A stretch of 64,000 nt of DNA, taken from positions 62,001-126,000 of the forward strand of contig NZ_RWIJ01000016.1 of the NCBI RefSeq assembly GCF_019805165.1. Direction: 5' to 3'. Made by a program: the position numbers and the translations under genes. Source of the DNA: Azospirillum sp. 412522 (GTDB lineage Bacteria > Pseudomonadota > Alphaproteobacteria > Azospirillales > Azospirillaceae). Each line of letters begins with the position of its first letter. The stretch's first letter is position 1. The notes under the pieces were generated by a model. That model was not told the DNA's origin. It saw only the letters and a list, made by a program, of their open reading frames with translations, and made no database searches. Positions 39,085 to 47,843 of this stretch are shown one piece after another.

Positions 39085-39933
39085 CTACCCTTTCGCAAGA
39101 CGCGGAGCGTCTTCTTTCCCATGACGCAGAGAGATTTCCTGTGACTGGCGCAGAGCGTCGTTGCGCTCCTTCGCGTCGAGGGCCGCGCGGCCGCGCGGTC
39201 CGTGGAAATAGTCGTGGATCCAGGGGTGCGGGTCGGCCAGATGCTGGGCCAGGGTCCCAACCCGGATCTTCTTGTCGACCAGCACGGCGATGCGGTCGCA
39301 GATGGAGGTCAGGCTGTCCAGGTCGTGGGTGACCATGAAGACGGTCAGCCCCAGGCTGCGCTGCAGGCCCTGGATCAGCGTGTCGAAGGCGGCGGCGCCG
39401 ATGGGGTCGAGGCCGGCGGTCGGTTCGTCCAGGAACAGGATGTCGGGGTCGAGCGCCAGGGCGCGGGCCAGACCGGCGCGCTTGATCATGCCGCCCGACA
39501 GCTGGGCCGGGTGCTTGGTCCCGGCATCGGGCGGCAGACCGGCCATCGCGATCTTCACCCGCGCCACCTCGGCGATCAGCGACGGGGGCAGGCCGGTGTG
39601 CTCCTTCAGCGGCAGCATCACATTCTCGGCCACCGTCATGGAGCTGAACAGCGCGCCGTTCTGGAACAGCACGCCGGTGCGGGCCTGCAGCGCCGTACGC
39701 TCCGCCCGGTCGAGATTGGCGGTGTCGTGGCCCAGCAGCTCGATGCTTCCGGCGGCAGGGTCGATCAGTCCGAGGATTTCCTTCAGCAACACCGACTTGC
39801 CGGTGCCGGAACCCCCGACGACGCCCAGCACCTCCCCTGGTTCGACGTCGAGGTCGAGGCCGTCATGGACGGTCTGCGGGCCGAAACGGGTGACCAGTCC
39901 GCGCACGCGGATGACGGGAGGCCGGGCCATCAC
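39085..39933 (-). CDS. mlaF: ABC transporter ATP-binding protein, MlaF-like
   Basis: A 282-residue ATPase with Walker A GGSGTGKSVLLK (~40), Q-loop, signature LSGGMIKRAGLARAL, Walker B DILFLDEPTAGLDP and H-loop VTHDLDS. The sequence LSGGM and FQNGALFSSMTV are typical of MlaF rather than of import ATPases. The ATG overlaps the permease gene by 4 bp. Energises the MCE complex. Confidence 0.93.
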   Translation of the reverse strand: MMARPPVIRVRGLVTRFGPQTVHDGLDLDVEPGEVLGVVGGSGTGKSVLLKEILGLIDPAAGSIELLGHDTANLDRAERTALQARTGVLFQNGALFSSMTVAENVMLPLKEHTGLPPSLIAEVARVKIAMAGLPPDAGTKHPAQLSGGMIKRAGLARALALDPDILFLDEPTAGLDPIGAAAFDTLIQGLQRSLGLTVFMVTHDLDSLTSICDRIAVLVDKKIRVGTLAQHLADPHPWIHDYFHGPRGRAALDAKERNDALRQSQEISLRHGKEDAPRLAKG

Positions 39934-41153
39934 ACCCCCAGCATGGAAAAGAGGACGGAGAACACCGCGTCGATGACGATCACCAGGAAGATGCCCTCCA
40001 CCACCGCCTTGGTGGTCATGATGCCGACGCTCTCGGCGCTGCCGGAGACCTTCAGCCCCTCGTAGCAGCCGACCATGGCGATCACCAGGGCGAAGACCGG
40101 CGCCTTGATCAGGCCGGCGATCACCGTGTTGATGCCGACGGCGCTGTGGAGCTGGCGGATGAACTGCCCGAAGGTGATGTCCAGCGTGGCGTAGGCCATC
40201 ACCGCCCCGCCGAACAGCCCCATCACGTCGGCGTAGAAGGCCAGCAGGGGCAGGGTGATCATCAGGGCCAGCGCCCGCGGCACCACCAGCAGCTCCACCG
40301 GGTCTAGCCCCATGGTGGCGATGGCGTCGACCTCCTGGTTCACCTTCATGGTGCCGATCTGCGCGGTGAAGGCGGAGCCGGATCGGCCGGCGACGATGAT
40401 CGCCGTCATCAGGATGCCGATCTCCCGCAGGACGGAAACGCCCAGCAGGTTGACCACATACAGCTCCGCCCCGAAGCGCTTCAGCTGGTCCGCCCCCTGA
40501 AAGGCCAGCACCACGCCGATCAGGAAGGACAGCAGCCCCAGGATCGGCAGGGCGTTCAGCCCGGTCTGCTCGATGTGGAACAGGACGGAGGTCAGGCGCA
40601 GGCGCGACGGGCGCAGGATCAGCCGGGCGAAGGTGACGGTGACGAGGCCGAGGAAGCCGACGAGATCCAGGACCTCCCTGGCCGCGTTGACCGTCGTTTC
40701 GCCGGTGCGGACGACCATGTCGCGGATCGGGTGGTGCTCCCGCTCGATCGGATGCGGCGGCGCCTTGCCGGCATCGCGCACGGCGTCGAACAGGGCCGCA
40801 TGCTCCGGCCGCAGCCCGACCACCTCCACGGCGTGCCCGTCGTTCCCAAGCCGGTCGGCCAGCCGGCTCAGAAGATAGGCGCCGACCGTGTCGAGCGCCT
40901 CCACCCGTGCCAGGTCAAGCCGCACCGCGGCACCGTCTTCGGGCCTCGGCGCATGGTCGAGCGCGTCCGACGCCGTGGCGGCGGCAATCAGGGTCCAGCG
41001 CCCGACGGCACCGATCCGCCAACCGCCGTCCACCGGACCGGCATCGATCCAGGCACCGTCCTTCGCCGCCCCGTTCTTCGCCAAACTCGCTGCCACAGGC
41101 TCCGCCGCACGCATCCGCACACCGACCGGTGCGCCTGGAACGTGGCGGAGCAT
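39930..41153 (-). CDS. mlaE: MlaE-family permease fused to an N-terminal STAS-like domain
   Basis: About 407 residues. The N-terminal ~130 residues form a STAS-like domain (WTLIAAATASDALDH, LDLARVEALDTVGAYLLSRL), the module that is a separate MlaB protein in E. coli. The C-terminal part is an MlaE permease with several membrane helices and the signature TAQIGTMKVNQEVDAIATMG. The start is uncertain: ATG at 41151-41153 is used, ATG at 41112-41114 is an alternative, and neither has a strong ribosome site. First gene of the mlaEFD-lipoprotein operon, divergent from apt. Confidence 0.88.
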   Translation of the reverse strand: MLRHVPGAPVGVRMRAAEPVAASLAKNGAAKDGAWIDAGPVDGGWRIGAVGRWTLIAAATASDALDHAPRPEDGAAVRLDLARVEALDTVGAYLLSRLADRLGNDGHAVEVVGLRPEHAALFDAVRDAGKAPPHPIEREHHPIRDMVVRTGETTVNAAREVLDLVGFLGLVTVTFARLILRPSRLRLTSVLFHIEQTGLNALPILGLLSFLIGVVLAFQGADQLKRFGAELYVVNLLGVSVLREIGILMTAIIVAGRSGSAFTAQIGTMKVNQEVDAIATMGLDPVELLVVPRALALMITLPLLAFYADVMGLFGGAVMAYATLDITFGQFIRQLHSAVGINTVIAGLIKAPVFALVIAMVGCYEGLKVSGSAESVGIMTTKAVVEGIFLVIVIDAVFSVLFSMLGV

Positions 41154-41301
41154 CGCCGGATGGTCAACCCCGTCAAGGGCATGGCCGAATCGCCCCGGTG
41201 CCCATTCCCGTCTTTGCGGCAGGGCAGGCAACCGCTAGAGTGCCGGAAAGCGGACCGGGCCGTCGATGCCGGAAGGCGCTTCTTTACGGACAAGATTTTC
41301 G

Positions 41302-41817
41302 ATGAACTTCAAAGACCATATCCGCGACATCCCGGATTTCCCGAAACCCGGCATCCTGTTCTACGACGTCTCGCCCCTGCTGGCGAACGGCGCCGCCTGG
41401 AAGGCCGCCATCGACGAGCTGGCCGAGGCGGTGCGCCCGCACAAGCCGGACCTGCTGGTCGGGATCGAATCGCGCGGCTTCCTGGTCGCCGCCCCGCTGG
41501 CCCTGGCGCTGGGCGTCGGGTTCATCATGGTGCGCAAGCATGGCAAGCTGCCGGGCGACAAGATCGCCCATTCCTATGACCTGGAATATGGCACCGACAC
41601 CATCGAGGTGCAGGCCGACGCGGTGAAGCCCGGCCAGCGCGTGGTGGTGCTGGACGACCTGCTGGCGACCGGCGGCACCATGGCCGCCGCCATCAGCCTG
41701 CTGCGCCGGGTCGGCGCCGACGTCCGCGCCGCCGCCTTCCTGGTGGAACTGACCTTCCTCAACGGCCGCGACCGCATCGACGTCCCCAGCCTCTCGCTGA
41801 TGGCGTACGATTCCTAA
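41302..41817 (+). CDS. apt: Adenine phosphoribosyltransferase
   Basis: A 171-residue cytosolic enzyme forming AMP from adenine and PRPP. Apt start [38 protein letters not shown], and PRPP-binding loop [14 protein letters not shown] (~115). The ATG at 41302 is favoured by the family start; the frame is open 12 codons further. Normal length. Divergent from the Mla operon and convergent with the DoxX gene (14-bp gap). Confidence 0.96.
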   Translation: MNFKDHIRDIPDFPKPGILFYDVSPLLANGAAWKAAIDELAEAVRPHKPDLLVGIESRGFLVAAPLALALGVGFIMVRKHGKLPGDKIAHSYDLEYGTDTIEVQADAVKPGQRVVVLDDLLATGGTMAAAISLLRRVGADVRAAAFLVELTFLNGRDRIDVPSLSLMAYDS

Positions 41818-41831
41818 GACGGTCAGCCGGT

Positions 41832-42281
41832 TCAGCGGCGGGACAGCCAGCCGTCGACGCTGAAGCGCCCGCCGCCCGACGCGACCAGCGACAGGAAGCC
41901 GCCGATGATGGCGAGGTTCTTCATGAACTGGATCTGCTGCATCTTCGCGGCGTCGGGCGGCGCATCCCAATAGCGGTGGGCGATCACGGTCGCGGCGACG
42001 GTGAAGACGGCGACCAGCAGGGCCGCCAGCCGGGTCCAGGCGCCGAGCACGATGGCCAGACCGCCGAACGCCTCGACCAGCGCGCCGATGGGGGCGACGA
42101 TGGTGGCCATCGGCACGCCCTGGCTCTCCATCCCGGCGATGAAGCCGCCGAGCGCCATCAGCTTGCCGAAGCCGCTCTGCACGAAGATGGCGCCCAGCAG
42201 GACCCGGGCCGCCAGCAGCAGCGCATCCTGCCCGGTGGTGGCGGCACCGTAGCCGGCCGATGTGCTCGCATAGTTCGTCAT
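41832..42281 (-). CDS. DoxX family membrane protein
   Basis: A 149-residue protein with four predicted membrane helices: LLLAARVLLGAIFVQSGFGK, IVAPIGALVEAFGGLAIVLG, LAALLVAVFTVAATVIAHRY and a C-terminal one. DoxX signatures are SGFGKL and HRYWD...QFMKNLAIIGG. Function in this group is mostly unknown. ATG at 42279-42281 with AAAGGA upstream. Confidence 0.9.
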   Translation of the reverse strand: MTNYASTSAGYGAATTGQDALLLAARVLLGAIFVQSGFGKLMALGGFIAGMESQGVPMATIVAPIGALVEAFGGLAIVLGAWTRLAALLVAVFTVAATVIAHRYWDAPPDAAKMQQIQFMKNLAIIGGFLSLVASGGGRFSVDGWLSRR

Positions 42282-42352
42282 CTCGGATATCCTTTTGCTT
42301 GTGTTGGAAGATGAGACGACGGCGGCGGGCCGGTTATTCCAATGGGAAAAAC

Positions 42353-43348
42353 TCAGGCGGTCTTCCACAGGCTGATGATCATGACGCCGGCGACGGTCAG
42401 GGCGGCACCGGCGAGCTGCAGCCAGCCCATCGGCTCCGCCAGCACCAGATAGCCGAACACCGCGGCGGCGACCGGGCCGATGGCGCCGCTCAAGGCCACC
42501 AGATTGGGACCGACCCGGCGCAGCGCCTCCGCGGTCATCAGCACCGGCAGCACGGTGCAGGCCACCGCCATCACCGCCGACAGGCCGTAGACCGGCAGCG
42601 GCAGGTCGAGCGCCGACAAGGGCCGCAGCACCAGGAACTGCAGGATGCAGCACAGGCAGGCCGCCGTCATCGCATAGGCGGTGAAGCGCATCGAGCCGAT
42701 CCGCTGCACCACCCGGCTGCTGCCGACCAGATAGATCGAATAGAGGAAGGCGCCCATGAAGACCAGCGCCGCCCCGGTCGCGAAGTCGGGATGGCCGGTC
42801 CCGATCTCCGACCACACCACCAGCGCGACGCCGGCGTAGGAGACCACAAGCGCCACCACCTCGCGCAGGCCGATCCGCTTGCCGAGGAACAGGGCGGACA
42901 GCACGACGACGATGGTCGGGTAGAGGAACAGCAGCAGCCGGCCCATTCCCGCCGAGACATAGCGCAATCCCAGGAAATCACAGAAGCTGGCGGCGTAATA
43001 GCCGGTGACGCCGAGCGCGACCGTCAGGGCGAGGTCGCGTCCGGCGATGGGCGCCCGCTCTCCCTTTCCACCCCTTGACCACAGCGCCATGCCCAGGAAG
43101 AAGGGCAGCGCGAAGACCATGCGCAGCATGATCAGCGTGACCGGATCGACGTCGTAGCGGTAGGCCAGCTTGATGATGACCGGCCGGAACGAGAAGGCGA
43201 CCACCCCCGCCACGGCAAGCCCCAGCCCCACCAGCATCTGGGCCGGCGGCAGCAGGCTCGTCGCTTTTCCGGCGGATGCAGGGGCGTCGGAAGACAGGCT
43301 GGACTGGGACAAGGCGGGGGAATCCGTCGGCTGGAGGGGGGAGGCCAT
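42353..43348 (-). CDS. DMT superfamily transporter (EamA domains)
   Basis: A 331-residue inner-membrane protein with about ten hydrophobic helices after a ~35-residue Ser/Pro-rich cytosolic tail. Two EamA repeats are visible. First: LAVAGVVAFSFRPVIIKLAY through GMGRLLLFLYPTIVVVLSAL. Second: ending GPVAAAVFGYLVLAEPMGW. Exporters of metabolites are common in this group, but the substrate cannot be read from sequence. Same direction as DoxX, 71 bp apart. Confidence 0.9.
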   Translation of the reverse strand: MASPLQPTDSPALSQSSLSSDAPASAGKATSLLPPAQMLVGLGLAVAGVVAFSFRPVIIKLAYRYDVDPVTLIMLRMVFALPFFLGMALWSRGGKGERAPIAGRDLALTVALGVTGYYAASFCDFLGLRYVSAGMGRLLLFLYPTIVVVLSALFLGKRIGLREVVALVVSYAGVALVVWSEIGTGHPDFATGAALVFMGAFLYSIYLVGSSRVVQRIGSMRFTAYAMTAACLCCILQFLVLRPLSALDLPLPVYGLSAVMAVACTVLPVLMTAEALRRVGPNLVALSGAIGPVAAAVFGYLVLAEPMGWLQLAGAALTVAGVMIISLWKTA

Positions 43349-43438
43349 TCAAGCATCCCCGCCGCCCTTTGGCTTCCACCAAGGCGGCACCCCCTGGATT
43401 GCACCAGCCGCGGTGCTGACGATCGACCGAAGCGATCG

Positions 43439-44290
43439 TCAGGCGCCCAATCCCTGCACGGCCCCGGCCGCCACGGCGGTGCCGTCCATCGGCGCGAGGC
43501 CTGTGAAGGCGATCCGCGCCTGCTGGCCGATGGCGATGGCGTGCACGCCGGTCAGGGCGCCGGTGGACACCCAGTTCCCGGCCTTCAGCGGCCGGCCGAG
43601 CCGGGCCGCCATGCCGAGCGCCACCGCGACCGCGGCGGGAATGCCGCCCGGCAGCTTGGCGGCGCTGCCGACGCCGACGCTCTGCCCGTCGATCAGCACC
43701 TCGGCCCTGAGCGCGTCGGCGCCCTCGACGCCGCCGACGATCTCCTCGCCGACGATCAGGCCGGTGTTGTTGCCGAAGACGGAGGTCGAGGCGGTCGGCC
43801 CCAGCGTGTTGACGGGCGCCAGCGGCCCGCCCGCCACCTCGATGACGGCATGGACGGCGGCGATGAAGGCGGCGGCCTCCGCCGGGCTGTAGTCCAGCTT
43901 GTCGGCGGGGGCGTCGGCGGCGATGCGCACGGCGAACTCCGCCTCCACGGCGCCGAAGCCGCCGGGAATGACCGGGAAGCTCAGCGCGCCGCCGTTGGCG
44001 GCCTTCACCGTGCCGGCGAAGATCGGGCCGATGTAGCGCATGGCGCCCAGCGTCTCCTCCAGCGCCGGGGGCACCCGCGCCACCTTCCAGCCGGCGACCT
44101 CGTCGGGCCAAGCCGCGGTCGCTGTCGCCTGGATGGCGTAGGCGGTGGCGAGGTCGGCCGGCAGCGGGCCGGGGAAATCGGCAAGGCCGGCCGCGTCGCG
44201 GCGGGCGGCGACGAAGCGGGCCGCGATCTCGGCGATCACCGGGTCGGCCAGGGTCGGGGCGCTCAGCCCGATGGGATGCGTGACGGTCAT
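43439..44290 (-). CDS. 2-keto-4-pentenoate hydratase-like protein (fumarylacetoacetase fold)
   Basis: A 283-residue protein resembling MhpD/hydratase enzymes of aromatic meta-cleavage pathways. Core features are GWKVARV, GAVEAEFAVRIAADAPAD, the acidic metal site near AVHAVIEV, and NWVSTGALTGVHAIAIGQQA near the C-terminus. ATG at 44288-44290 with GGAGAC upstream. No other aromatic degradation genes are adjacent, so the physiological substrate is uncertain. Confidence 0.85.
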   Translation of the reverse strand: MTVTHPIGLSAPTLADPVIAEIAARFVAARRDAAGLADFPGPLPADLATAYAIQATATAAWPDEVAGWKVARVPPALEETLGAMRYIGPIFAGTVKAANGGALSFPVIPGGFGAVEAEFAVRIAADAPADKLDYSPAEAAAFIAAVHAVIEVAGGPLAPVNTLGPTASTSVFGNNTGLIVGEEIVGGVEGADALRAEVLIDGQSVGVGSAAKLPGGIPAAVAVALGMAARLGRPLKAGNWVSTGALTGVHAIAIGQQARIAFTGLAPMDGTAVAAGAVQGLGA

Positions 44291-44452
44291 AATTGAGAGT
44301 CTCCACTGAGAGGCGCCGCGACTGTAGCGGTCCCGGCCGGTCCGGGAAAGTGCGCTGCGAAATGACCGCTTCCGGCGCGCGTGCCCAAAGGCAGGGTGGA
44401 CGGACCATCGGGTTGGCGCGACACTGGTGCCGTCCTTGCCGCGGGAGAGGCC

Positions 44453-45784
44453 ATGCGTTCCGACACCCATGCCGCAACCACCGACGCCGCAACCAGCCAG
44501 CTCTTCAGGCGGATCGACCAGCGGCGCGACGATCTGGTCGCGCTGACGCAGGATCTGATCCGCATCCCCACCGTCAACCCGCCCGGCGACGTCTACACCG
44601 ACTGCGCCGAACTGATCGGCCGGCGGCTGGCGGCGCGCGGATTCGCGGTGGAGTATGTGCGGGCGGAGGGGGCGGCCGGCGACAGCGACCGTTATCCGCG
44701 CACCAACGTCGTCGCCCGCATCGAGGCGCCGAGACCGGGTTCCTGCGTCCATTTCAACGGCCATATCGACGTGGTGCCGGCCGGCCAGGGCTGGACCGTC
44801 GATCCCTTCGGCGGGGTGGTGAAGGACGGCCGGGTCTATGGCCGTGGCGCCTGCGACATGAAGGGCGGCATCGCCGCGTCGATCATCGCGGTGGAATCGC
44901 TGCTGGAGGAAGGGCTGCTGACGGCGGGCGCCCTGGAGATCTCCGGCACGGTGGACGAGGAATCCGGCGGCTATGGCGGGGTCGGGCATCTGGCGAAGCT
45001 CGGCTATTTCTCCCGGCCCAGGATCGACCACGTCATCATTCCGGAGCCGCTGAACGTCGACCGCGTCTGCATCGGCCACCGCGGCGTCTGGTGGGCGGAG
45101 ATCGAGACCAGGGGCCGGGTCGCCCACGGATCGATGCCCTTCCTCGGCAACTGCGCGGTGCGCCACATGGGCGCCGTGCTGCACCGGATCGAGACCGAGC
45201 TGATCCCCCGCCTCGCCGCCAAGCGCACCGAAATGCCGGTGGTGCCGGAGGGCGCCCGCCAGTCCACCATCAACATCAACGCCATCCATGGCGGCCAGCG
45301 CGAGGACCATGACGGCCTGCCCAGCCCGATGGTGCCCGACCGCTGCCGCATGGTGATCGACCGCCGCTACCTGATCGAGGAGGACCCCGAGGCGGTGCGC
45401 GGCGAGATCGTCGCCATCCTGGAGGATCTGCGCCGCAGCCGCCCCGGCTTCGACTATGAGCTGCGCGAGGTGCTGGCCTTCCTGCCGACGATGACCGACG
45501 CCGACGCTCCCGTCGTGCGGGCGGTGGCCTCCGCCATCGAGACGGTGCTGGGCCGCCCGGCGCAGCATGTGGTCTCCCCTGGCACCTACGACCAGAAGCA
45601 TGTGGTGCGCGTCGGCCAGTTGAAGGACTGCATCGCCTACGGCCCCGGCATCCTCGACCTCGCCCACCAGCCCGACGAGTGGGTCGGCATCGACGACATG
45701 GTCAAGGCGGCGCAGGTGATGGCGCTGGCGACGCTGGGATTGCTGGGCGACGAGAGGGAAGTCGGGGGCGGGCTGCGGTTCTGA
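44453..45784 (+). CDS. M20 family metallopeptidase/deacylase (ArgE/DapE group)
   Basis: A 443-residue di-zinc hydrolase: metal ligands in NGHIDVVPAGQGW (His/Asp), GRGACDMKGG (bridging Asp) and GTVDEESGGYGGVG (Glu pair), plus a dimerisation domain (VAHGSMPFLGNCAVRHMGAV) and a C-terminal PGTYDQKHVV. It resembles acetylornithine or succinyl-diaminopimelate deacylases, but substrate assignment is not possible from motifs. The ATG at 44453 (MRSDTHAATT) follows GGGAGAGG. Transcribed away from the hydratase gene. Confidence 0.88.
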   Translation: MRSDTHAATTDAATSQLFRRIDQRRDDLVALTQDLIRIPTVNPPGDVYTDCAELIGRRLAARGFAVEYVRAEGAAGDSDRYPRTNVVARIEAPRPGSCVHFNGHIDVVPAGQGWTVDPFGGVVKDGRVYGRGACDMKGGIAASIIAVESLLEEGLLTAGALEISGTVDEESGGYGGVGHLAKLGYFSRPRIDHVIIPEPLNVDRVCIGHRGVWWAEIETRGRVAHGSMPFLGNCAVRHMGAVLHRIETELIPRLAAKRTEMPVVPEGARQSTININAIHGGQREDHDGLPSPMVPDRCRMVIDRRYLIEEDPEAVRGEIVAILEDLRRSRPGFDYELREVLAFLPTMTDADAPVVRAVASAIETVLGRPAQHVVSPGTYDQKHVVRVGQLKDCIAYGPGILDLAHQPDEWVGIDDMVKAAQVMALATLGLLGDEREVGGGLRF

Positions 45785-45848
45785 CGGCGCCGGCACGACG
45801 GTCGGGGACGGGGCCAGGGCATCGGACAGGCCTCCTGCGGAGCGGCGG

Positions 45849-45886
45849 ATGGAACGGCGTGGAACGCTTTCAGGGCGCCGTTCCAT
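45849..45886. terminator. Perfect 11-bp inverted repeat, likely terminator
   Basis: ATGGAACGGCG (45849-45859) and CGCCGTTCCAT (45876-45886) are exact reverse complements with a 16-nt loop, 65 bp after the M20 gene stop and directly next to the stop of the minus-strand LysR-like fragment. A bidirectional terminator is the simplest reading. There is no T-run. Confidence 0.5.
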
Positions 45887-46024
45887 CTACCGGCGATCGG
45901 AGAAGGCCCCGGCGGCCCGGCGGCTCACCGGGCCGGGAAGGAGGTTGGGATAAGGTTCATGCTGGTCGAGGGTTTCCGCAACCGCCAGAAAGGCGCGGAT
46001 ACGGGCAAAATCTGCAGGTTTCAT
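45887..46024 (-). pseudogene. Truncated LysR-type regulator N-terminus (45 codons)
   Basis: ATG at 46022-46024 opens MKPADFARIRAFLAVAETL, which closely fits the first helix of LysR-type regulators. The frame then departs from the family (DQHEPYPNLLPGPVSRR) and stops after 45 codons. It is divergent from the first SDR gene, where a LysR regulator would be expected. Interpretation as a remnant is an inference from about 18 residues, so caution is needed. Confidence 0.35.
45913..45935. other. 8-bp GC-rich hairpin
   Basis: CGGCCCGG-CGGCTCA-CCGGGCCG, a perfect 8-bp stem with a 7-nt loop inside the LysR-like fragment. Function unknown; possibly part of the terminator zone after the M20 gene. Confidence 0.35.
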
Positions 46025-46121
46025 GTCAAGATTATGAAGCCCCGCTACGTAATGTTCTAAATATTCTCCTGATTATCGCGGTTTGCTACATGGCCTACCT
46101 TCGGCGGCGAAGGAGACATCC

Positions 46122-46859
46122 ATGAAGCAGGTTTTTGAAAACCGGATCGCCTTGGTTACGGGTGCCGCCCGGGGAATTGGCCGGGCGACCGCCCTGACGT
46201 TGCGTGCCCGTGGCGCGCTTGTCGTGGCGACAGACATCAGCGAGACAGTCCATGAGCTTTCCTCCCACGGCATCGTGACGCTGACAGGCGACATTGCCTT
46301 GGAGGAGACCGCCCGCCGCAGCGTCGCCTTAGCCCTGGAGCAGTTCGGCGGCCTTGACATCCTCGTCAACAACGCAGGCCGGACGATGAACCGCCCGCTG
46401 ATCGACATGGCCGTCGAAGATTGGGACGGCGTCATGTCGGTCAACGCGCGGGGTACGTTCCTTCATGCACGCGAAGCCGTACGGGCCATGATCGCGGGTA
46501 ACGGCGGAGCAATCGTCAACGTCGCATCCATCGTCGCGCAGGTAGCGATGAAAGATACGGCGGTCTACGCGGCCAGCAAGGGCGCCATTGCACAACTCAC
46601 AAAGGTCATCGCGGTCGAATATGGTGATCGGGGCGTCCGCGCCAACGCCGTCGCTCCAGGCGTCGTCGAGACGGACATTCTGGAGGACATCGTGCCGGAC
46701 AGCCGCGCCACTCTGGCGAGCTATGGTCCGGCACATCCCCTGGGCCGCGTCGGACAGCCGCAGGAAATCGCCGAAGTGATCGCTTTCCTCGCCTCTCCCG
46801 CGTCCGCCTTCATGACCGGTTCGCTGGTCACCGTGGATGGCGGTTTTACCGCTCTTTGA
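46122..46859 (+). CDS. Short-chain dehydrogenase/reductase
   Basis: A 245-residue classical SDR: NAD(P) motif VTGAARGIGRATAL (~10-23), NNAG at ILVNNAGRTMN, catalytic Ser in VNVASIVAQ, YxxxK in YAASKGAIAQ, and GGF at the C-terminus. The acidic residue after strand 2 (VVATDIS) suggests NAD(H) preference. The ATG at 46122 (MKQVFENRIALVT) follows AAGGAGAC. Base composition is visibly less GC-rich than the M20 gene upstream. Eleven bp before the second SDR; likely an operon. Substrate unknown. Confidence 0.93.
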   Translation: MKQVFENRIALVTGAARGIGRATALTLRARGALVVATDISETVHELSSHGIVTLTGDIALEETARRSVALALEQFGGLDILVNNAGRTMNRPLIDMAVEDWDGVMSVNARGTFLHAREAVRAMIAGNGGAIVNVASIVAQVAMKDTAVYAASKGAIAQLTKVIAVEYGDRGVRANAVAPGVVETDILEDIVPDSRATLASYGPAHPLGRVGQPQEIAEVIAFLASPASAFMTGSLVTVDGGFTAL

Positions 46860-46870
46860 AAGGATGAACC

Positions 46871-47548
46871 ATGCCCTCCATCCTGATTGTCGGAGCCGAA
46901 CGCGGCCTTGGACTGGGGCTTGCCGAAGCACTGCGTGCGCAAGGCTGGGATGTCACCGGGACGGCGCGTCCTGGTGTCGATACGAATGCTCTCAAGGCGG
47001 TCGCACGAGTTGCCCATGTGGATGTGACCCGTGCCGACCAGATCGAATCCCTGCGCAGCGACATCGCAGGAGTCTTCGACGTCATCTTTCTGGTGGCAGG
47101 TATCTATGGCCCCCTGCACAACTCGGTCACCGAGGCGACGGACGCTGAATTTGCCGAGATCATGCTGACCAATTGCTTCGGTCCGATCCGTCTGGCCCAC
47201 CGCCTTCTGGACCGCCTTGCTCCCAACGGCACACTTGCGGTGATGTCGTCTCATCGCGGCAGTATTGCGCTGAACACCGAGCCGGGACTGAAGCTGGATC
47301 TGTATCGCGCCAGCAAGGTCGCGCTCAACATGCTGGCCCGCACCATCCATGCAGATAACCCTCGGTTGACCGTGCTTTCGATCCATCCTGGATGGGCCGC
47401 GACTGCCATGGGTACGCTCGACGGCACTGTCGAAGCCGAGATATCCGTTCAAGAAAGCGTGGAGGGAATGGCGCAGGTTCTGACCGCCCACAGGGGAAAT
47501 GGGCAAAGCCTCTATCTCGACTGGAAAGGGCGATCCCTGCCCTGGTAA
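46871..47548 (+). CDS. Short-chain dehydrogenase/reductase, C-factor-like
   Basis: A 225-residue SDR of the short CsgA/C-factor-like type: ILIVGAERGLGLGLAEALRA, LVAGIYGP in place of NNAG, catalytic Ser in VMSSHRGS, YRASKVALNMLAR, and STxP-like HPGWAATAMGT. It lies 11 bp after the first SDR gene and shares its lower GC content. Substrate unknown. Confidence 0.9.
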   Translation: MPSILIVGAERGLGLGLAEALRAQGWDVTGTARPGVDTNALKAVARVAHVDVTRADQIESLRSDIAGVFDVIFLVAGIYGPLHNSVTEATDAEFAEIMLTNCFGPIRLAHRLLDRLAPNGTLAVMSSHRGSIALNTEPGLKLDLYRASKVALNMLARTIHADNPRLTVLSIHPGWAATAMGTLDGTVEAEISVQESVEGMAQVLTAHRGNGQSLYLDWKGRSLPW

Positions 47549-47843
47549 GCACACCGGCCGGCTCCCCGGTCTCCGCCACGGCCACCGCCACGTCGACGTC
47601 GAGGCCCCGTGCCTGGCGCCCGCTGTCCGGCGCCGACGGCGCAGTTCCTGCCGCAGCTCCTGCCTGGGCGATTGCCTCGACCAGCGGTTCGGTCACCTCG
47701 GCAAACCACCCGTCTGCGACGCCGAAGCCTTTCCTGAAGTCACCGCGCATCCGGCCCGCAGAAATCCTGGTAATGGCCGTGGAAGCCTTCCTTCGATCCC
47801 GGCGCGGGCTCCGCCGCCCGCGCCGAACACGGGTATCCTGTCT
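47549..47843. other. Gene-free stretch (295 bp)
   Basis: No convincing gene on either strand. The minus strand holds scattered open segments, for example GFHGHYQDFCGPDAR ending in a stop near 47740, that resemble decayed coding DNA. None starts or ends sensibly. Confidence 0.4.

Larger units (their letters stand above)
45785..46121. other. Gap between M20 gene and SDR gene (337 bp)
   Basis: Contains two hairpins (45849-45886 and 45913-45935), a truncated LysR-like N-terminus on the minus strand (45887-46024) and, from about 46025, clearly AT-richer DNA leading into the first SDR gene. It looks like a junction between resident and acquired DNA. No tRNA or flanking direct repeat was recognised. 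Confidence 0.5.

Noticed and set aside
47549-47843. Possible gene remnants between the second SDR and the cysteine hydrolase
   Set aside because: Several short frames on the minus strand, but none has a start, a ribosome site or recognisable similarity.
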